This document shows, piece by piece, positions 7,404 to 10,020 of a DNA stretch of 10,020 nt; the stretch's first letter is position 1, and each line of letters begins with the position of its first letter. The stretch covers positions 1 to 10,020 of the forward strand of contig JAQGLP010000428.1 in assembly GCA_028292835.1 (NCBI GenBank). Reading direction: 5' to 3'. Below the pieces are notes generated by a model. That model was not told where the DNA came from. It made no database searches and was given only the letters and a program-made list of their open reading frames with translations. Both the position numbers and the translations under genes were made by a program. Source of the stretch: Variovorax sp. (GTDB lineage Bacteria; Pseudomonadota; Gammaproteobacteria; Burkholderiales; Burkholderiaceae_C).

Positions 7404-9160
7404 ACGCCACCGGCGCCGCAAAACCGACGGCCGGGCTGGCGCTGCTGGGCGCGCGCGACCTGGACGCGCCGCTGGCCTGGCATGCCGGCCAGCCGGTGAG
7501 CGCGCGCCGCTTCCTGGCCGATGTCGCCCGGCTGGCCGAACGGTTGCCGCCGCACGGCCCGGCCGTCAACCTGTGCGTCGACCACTACGCCTTTGCCGTC
7601 GGTCTGGCCGCGGCCCTGGTGCGCGGCCAGGCCAGCCTGCTGCCGCCCGATGCGCGCCCCGACACCCTGGCGCGCCTCGGCGAGGCGGGCGGCATGCCCT
7701 ATGCGCTGGCCGACGACGCGCAGCTTGCGACGCCGGGCCTGGCACGCGTGCTCGTGTCTCCGACGCTGGCGCAGGACGACACTCCTAGTCCTGCCTCCCG
7801 CCCGCTGCCCGCCGGCACCGTACCCGGCGAGCCGCCCCTGATCGACCCCGGGTTGCATGCCGTCAGCCTGCTCACCTCCGGCTCCACCGGAGCGCCGCAG
7901 CCGCATGCCAAGCGCTGGCGCACGCTCGTCGGGGATGTGGCCGCCGCCGCCGAGCGCCTGTCGGCCCTGCTCGGGCGTCCTTCGCTGGCCGGCCTGACGC
8001 TGGTCTCGACGGTCCCGGTGCAGCACAGCTACGGGCTGGAATCGACCGTGCTGCTGGCGATGCTGGGCGGCGCTGCCTTCGACAGCGGCCGGGCGTTCTT
8101 TCCGGCGGATGTCGCCCGCGCGCTGGCCTCGGTGCCACGGCCGCGCGCGCTGGTGACCACGCCATTTCACCTGAAGACCCTGCTGCTGGCCGGCATCGAA
8201 TTGCCGCCGGTCGAGCTGGTGCTGTCGGCCACCGCGCCGCTGTCGCCGCAGCTCGCGGCGCAGGCCGAGGCGCGCCTCGGCGGCGTGCTGGTCGAGATCT
8301 ACGGCAGCACCGAATCCGGGCAGGTCGCGTCCCGCTGTCCCACCCGCGGCGAGGTCTGGGAAACCTTCGGCCAGCTGCGCGTGCGCGCCGGGCAGATCGA
8401 CGGCGACGAGCGCTTCATCGTCGAGGGCGACTACATCCCCGAGCCGACGCCGATGACCGACGTGCTCGAACTGCAGGGCGAGCGGCACTTTCGCTTGCTG
8501 GGCCGCGCCAACGACCTGATCCACGTCGCCGGTCGGCGCAGTTCTCTGGCCCACCTCAACTACCACCTCAACAGCATCGCGGGCGTGCGGGACGGCGCGT
8601 TCTGGTTGCCCGACGAGATCAGGGACGGCGTGGTGCGGCCGGTGGCCTTCGTGGTCGCGCCCGGCGTGCCGGTGGCCGACATCATCCTGGCGCTGCGCGA
8701 GCGGCTGGAGCCGGTCTTCGTGCCGCGCCGCGTGCTGCCTGTGGCCAGCCTGCCGCGCGAGGCCACGGGCAAGCTGAGCGCCCGGGCGCTGCGCGAATTC
8801 GCCCTTGCCATGCTGGCCGACGACGACGCCCGGCGGCCTGTCACGCGTCATGTCCCGGCTGACCACCCCGCGTTCGCAGGCCACTTTCCCGGGCAGCCGC
8901 TGCTGCCGGGCGCACTGCTGCTGGCCGAGGTGCAGGAAGCCATCCACGGCCGGCCGGCGATGTCCGCGCGGCTGGGCGCGCAACCGATGCTGGCTGCGGC
9001 CAAGTTCCTCTCGCCGGTGCGCCCCGGGGGCACGCTGAGCATCGGCTTGCAGCCCGACGCCGGCGACCAGGGCGTGAAATTCGAGGTGCACTGCGACGGC
9101 GTGCTCGTCGCCACGGGTCGCTGGCTGGCGACGGGACCTCCCTCCAGGGCGCTTTCTTGA
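7400..9160 (+). CDS. AMP-dependent acyl/aryl ligase fused to a FabZ/FabA-like hot-dog domain
   Basis: A 586-residue two-domain protein. Residues 1 to about 475 form an ANL-superfamily adenylating enzyme. It has the P-loop LLTSGSTGAP (157-166), YGSTESG (301-307), TDVLEL (353-358) as the ribose-binding region, GRANDLIHVAGRRSS (368-382) as the hinge and PREATGK with the C-terminal lysine Lys458. Residues about 483-580 form a hot-dog domain with DHPAFAGHFPGQPLLPG (488-504), which includes the dehydratase histidine His495. In aryl-polyene clusters this type of ligase activates an aromatic acid such as 4-hydroxybenzoate and loads it on a carrier protein. The attached domain is related to the 3-hydroxyacyl-ACP dehydratases. 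The acid expected 14 residues after His495 is Ala509, with Glu510 beside it. Both ends overlap neighbours: ATGA with the COG4648 gene and TTGA with the acyltransferase gene. Confidence 0.88.
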   Translation: MNATGAAKPTAGLALLGARDLDAPLAWHAGQPVSARRFLADVARLAERLPPHGPAVNLCVDHYAFAVGLAAALVRGQASLLPPDARPDTLARLGEAGGMPYALADDAQLATPGLARVLVSPTLAQDDTPSPASRPLPAGTVPGEPPLIDPGLHAVSLLTSGSTGAPQPHAKRWRTLVGDVAAAAERLSALLGRPSLAGLTLVSTVPVQHSYGLESTVLLAMLGGAAFDSGRAFFPADVARALASVPRPRALVTTPFHLKTLLLAGIELPPVELVLSATAPLSPQLAAQAEARLGGVLVEIYGSTESGQVASRCPTRGEVWETFGQLRVRAGQIDGDERFIVEGDYIPEPTPMTDVLELQGERHFRLLGRANDLIHVAGRRSSLAHLNYHLNSIAGVRDGAFWLPDEIRDGVVRPVAFVVAPGVPVADIILALRERLEPVFVPRRVLPVASLPREATGKLSARALREFALAMLADDDARRPVTRHVPADHPAFAGHFPGQPLLPGALLLAEVQEAIHGRPAMSARLGAQPMLAAAKFLSPVRPGGTLSIGLQPDAGDQGVKFEVHCDGVLVATGRWLATGPPSRALS

Positions 9161-10020
9161 GCCGGCCATCGTTCGAGACCGGTGCGCCAGGCGACGCGCC
9201 GCGGCGCCCGGCAAAGCAGCCGGCGCGCGACTGGTCCAGCACGCCCGAGCGCAGCAACCTGCTGGCGTTGCGCGCCATGGCCTGGGTCGCCGTTGTCTGC
9301 GGTCGGCGCGTGGCACGCTGGATATTGCATCCGATCACGGTCTATTTCCTGCTGTTCGCGCCGACGCAGCGCCGCAACGCCAAGCGCTACCTGGCGCGCG
9401 CCCTGGGTCGGCCGGCCCGCTGGCGCGACGGCTACCGCCTGATCCACGCCTTTGCCTCGACCGTGCTCGACCGCGTGTATTTCCTGCGCGGGCACACCCA
9501 TGCGTTCGATCTGCGCTCGAGCGGCGTCGAGCCGGTGGATACGGCGCTGGCCCAGGGCCAGGGCGCCTTCCTGATCGGCGCCCACGTGGGCAGCTTCGAG
9601 GCGATCGGCGCCTCGGGACGCATGCCGGGTGGGCCGGCCTGGCGGGTGGCGATGCTGATGTATCCCGACAACGCGCAGCGCATCAACGGCGTGCTCGACG
9701 CCATCGGAACCCCCGGCACCAAGCCGTGCATCATCGCGCTGGGCCGACCTGGCTCGATGCTGACGCTGCGCGACTGGCTCGATGGTGGTGGCGTCGCCGG
9801 TACGCTGGCGGACCGCACGCTGCCAGGCGAGTCGGAGCGCGGCGGCACGGTCGAGTTGCCTTTTCTGGGGCACATGGCGCGGTTCAGCGACGGCCCGTTC
9901 CGCCTTGCGGCCCTGCTGCGCCGTCCGGTGTTCCTCATGACCGGGCTTTATGCCGGTGGCCGGCGCTACGATGTCCGGTTCGCGCCGCTGGCCGACTTCA
10001 GCGTGCGTCCCGCCGACGCC
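9157..10020 (+). CDS. LpxL/HtrB-type lysophospholipid acyltransferase family protein, 3' end outside window
   Basis: The frame stays open for 288 codons to the window edge. The N-terminal 36 residues are hydrophilic and Arg/Pro-rich, followed by a hydrophobic anchor near 37-68. A soluble domain then carries LIGAHVGSFEAIGASGR, whose His143 and Glu148 form the HX4E acyltransferase active site, and further on RFSDGPFRLAALLRRPVF. Lipid A acyltransferases are the best-known relatives. In aryl-polyene clusters a member is thought to attach a fatty acyl group to the pigment's lipid anchor at the inner membrane. The chosen start is TTG at 9157, overlapping the ligase stop (TTGA), with AGGG (9146-9149) seven bases upstream. 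The next in-frame ATG, at residue 41, would remove part of the anchor. Family is clear; the pigment role is inferred from neighbours. Confidence 0.85.
   Translation, partial: MSRPSFETGAPGDAPRRPAKQPARDWSSTPERSNLLALRAMAWVAVVCGRRVARWILHPITVYFLLFAPTQRRNAKRYLARALGRPARWRDGYRLIHAFASTVLDRVYFLRGHTHAFDLRSSGVEPVDTALAQGQGAFLIGAHVGSFEAIGASGRMPGGPAWRVAMLMYPDNAQRINGVLDAIGTPGTKPCIIALGRPGSMLTLRDWLDGGGVAGTLADRTLPGESERGGTVELPFLGHMARFSDGPFRLAALLRRPVFLMTGLYAGGRRYDVRFAPLADFSVRPADA

Noticed and set aside
7310..9316. Minus-strand open frame of 668 codons opposite the ligase gene
   Set aside because: Arg/Gln/His/Gly-rich shadow of the AMP-ligase gene, whose motifs are clear on the plus strand.

Overview
The window is high-GC DNA with dense, short-spaced operons and strong codon bias. 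The protein families and one intergenic element point to a betaproteobacterium of the Burkholderiales, most likely Comamonadaceae (Variovorax-like). The element is a GCTAT-N7-ATAGC inverted repeat of a type that, from memory, is common in that family. No mobile element, CRISPR array, tRNA or rRNA gene was seen.

Layout. (1) Positions 1-1002, plus strand: the 3' part of a HupE/UreJ-type membrane protein gene. It ends head-on against the next operon, with the two stop codons sharing CTAG. (2) Positions 6099 down to 999, minus strand: a five-gene operon. In transcription order it encodes a GTP-cyclohydrolase-II-like protein (URC1 type), a DUF1688/URC4 protein, uracil phosphoribosyltransferase (upp, the URC6 role), a CodA-family amidohydrolase and a small VOC-fold protein. 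(3) Positions 6100-6442: a divergent control region with a promoter candidate on each side, a palindrome and the Comamonadaceae-type repeat. (4) Positions 6443-10020, plus strand: the first four genes of an aryl-polyene/xanthomonadin-type pigment cluster. They encode an acyl carrier protein, a COG4648 membrane protein, an AMP-ligase fused to a hot-dog dehydratase-like domain, and an LpxL/HtrB-type acyltransferase cut by the window end.

How the genes fit together. The minus-strand operon reads as a bacterial version of the URC route of uracil breakdown, first described in the yeast Lachancea kluyveri. The amidohydrolase would make a free pyrimidine base by deamination, UPRT would convert uracil to UMP, and the URC1 and URC4 proteins would open and degrade the pyrimidine nucleotide. 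The URC3-type urea-degrading step is not in the window. The amidohydrolase has Cys at the position of E. coli CodA Asp314. Loss of that Asp has been used to recognise 5-methylcytosine deaminases, so its substrate range may be wider than cytosine. The plus-strand genes form a tightly coupled pigment operon (ATGA and TTGA overlaps) whose ketosynthases, exporter and other enzymes would be expected beyond position 10020.
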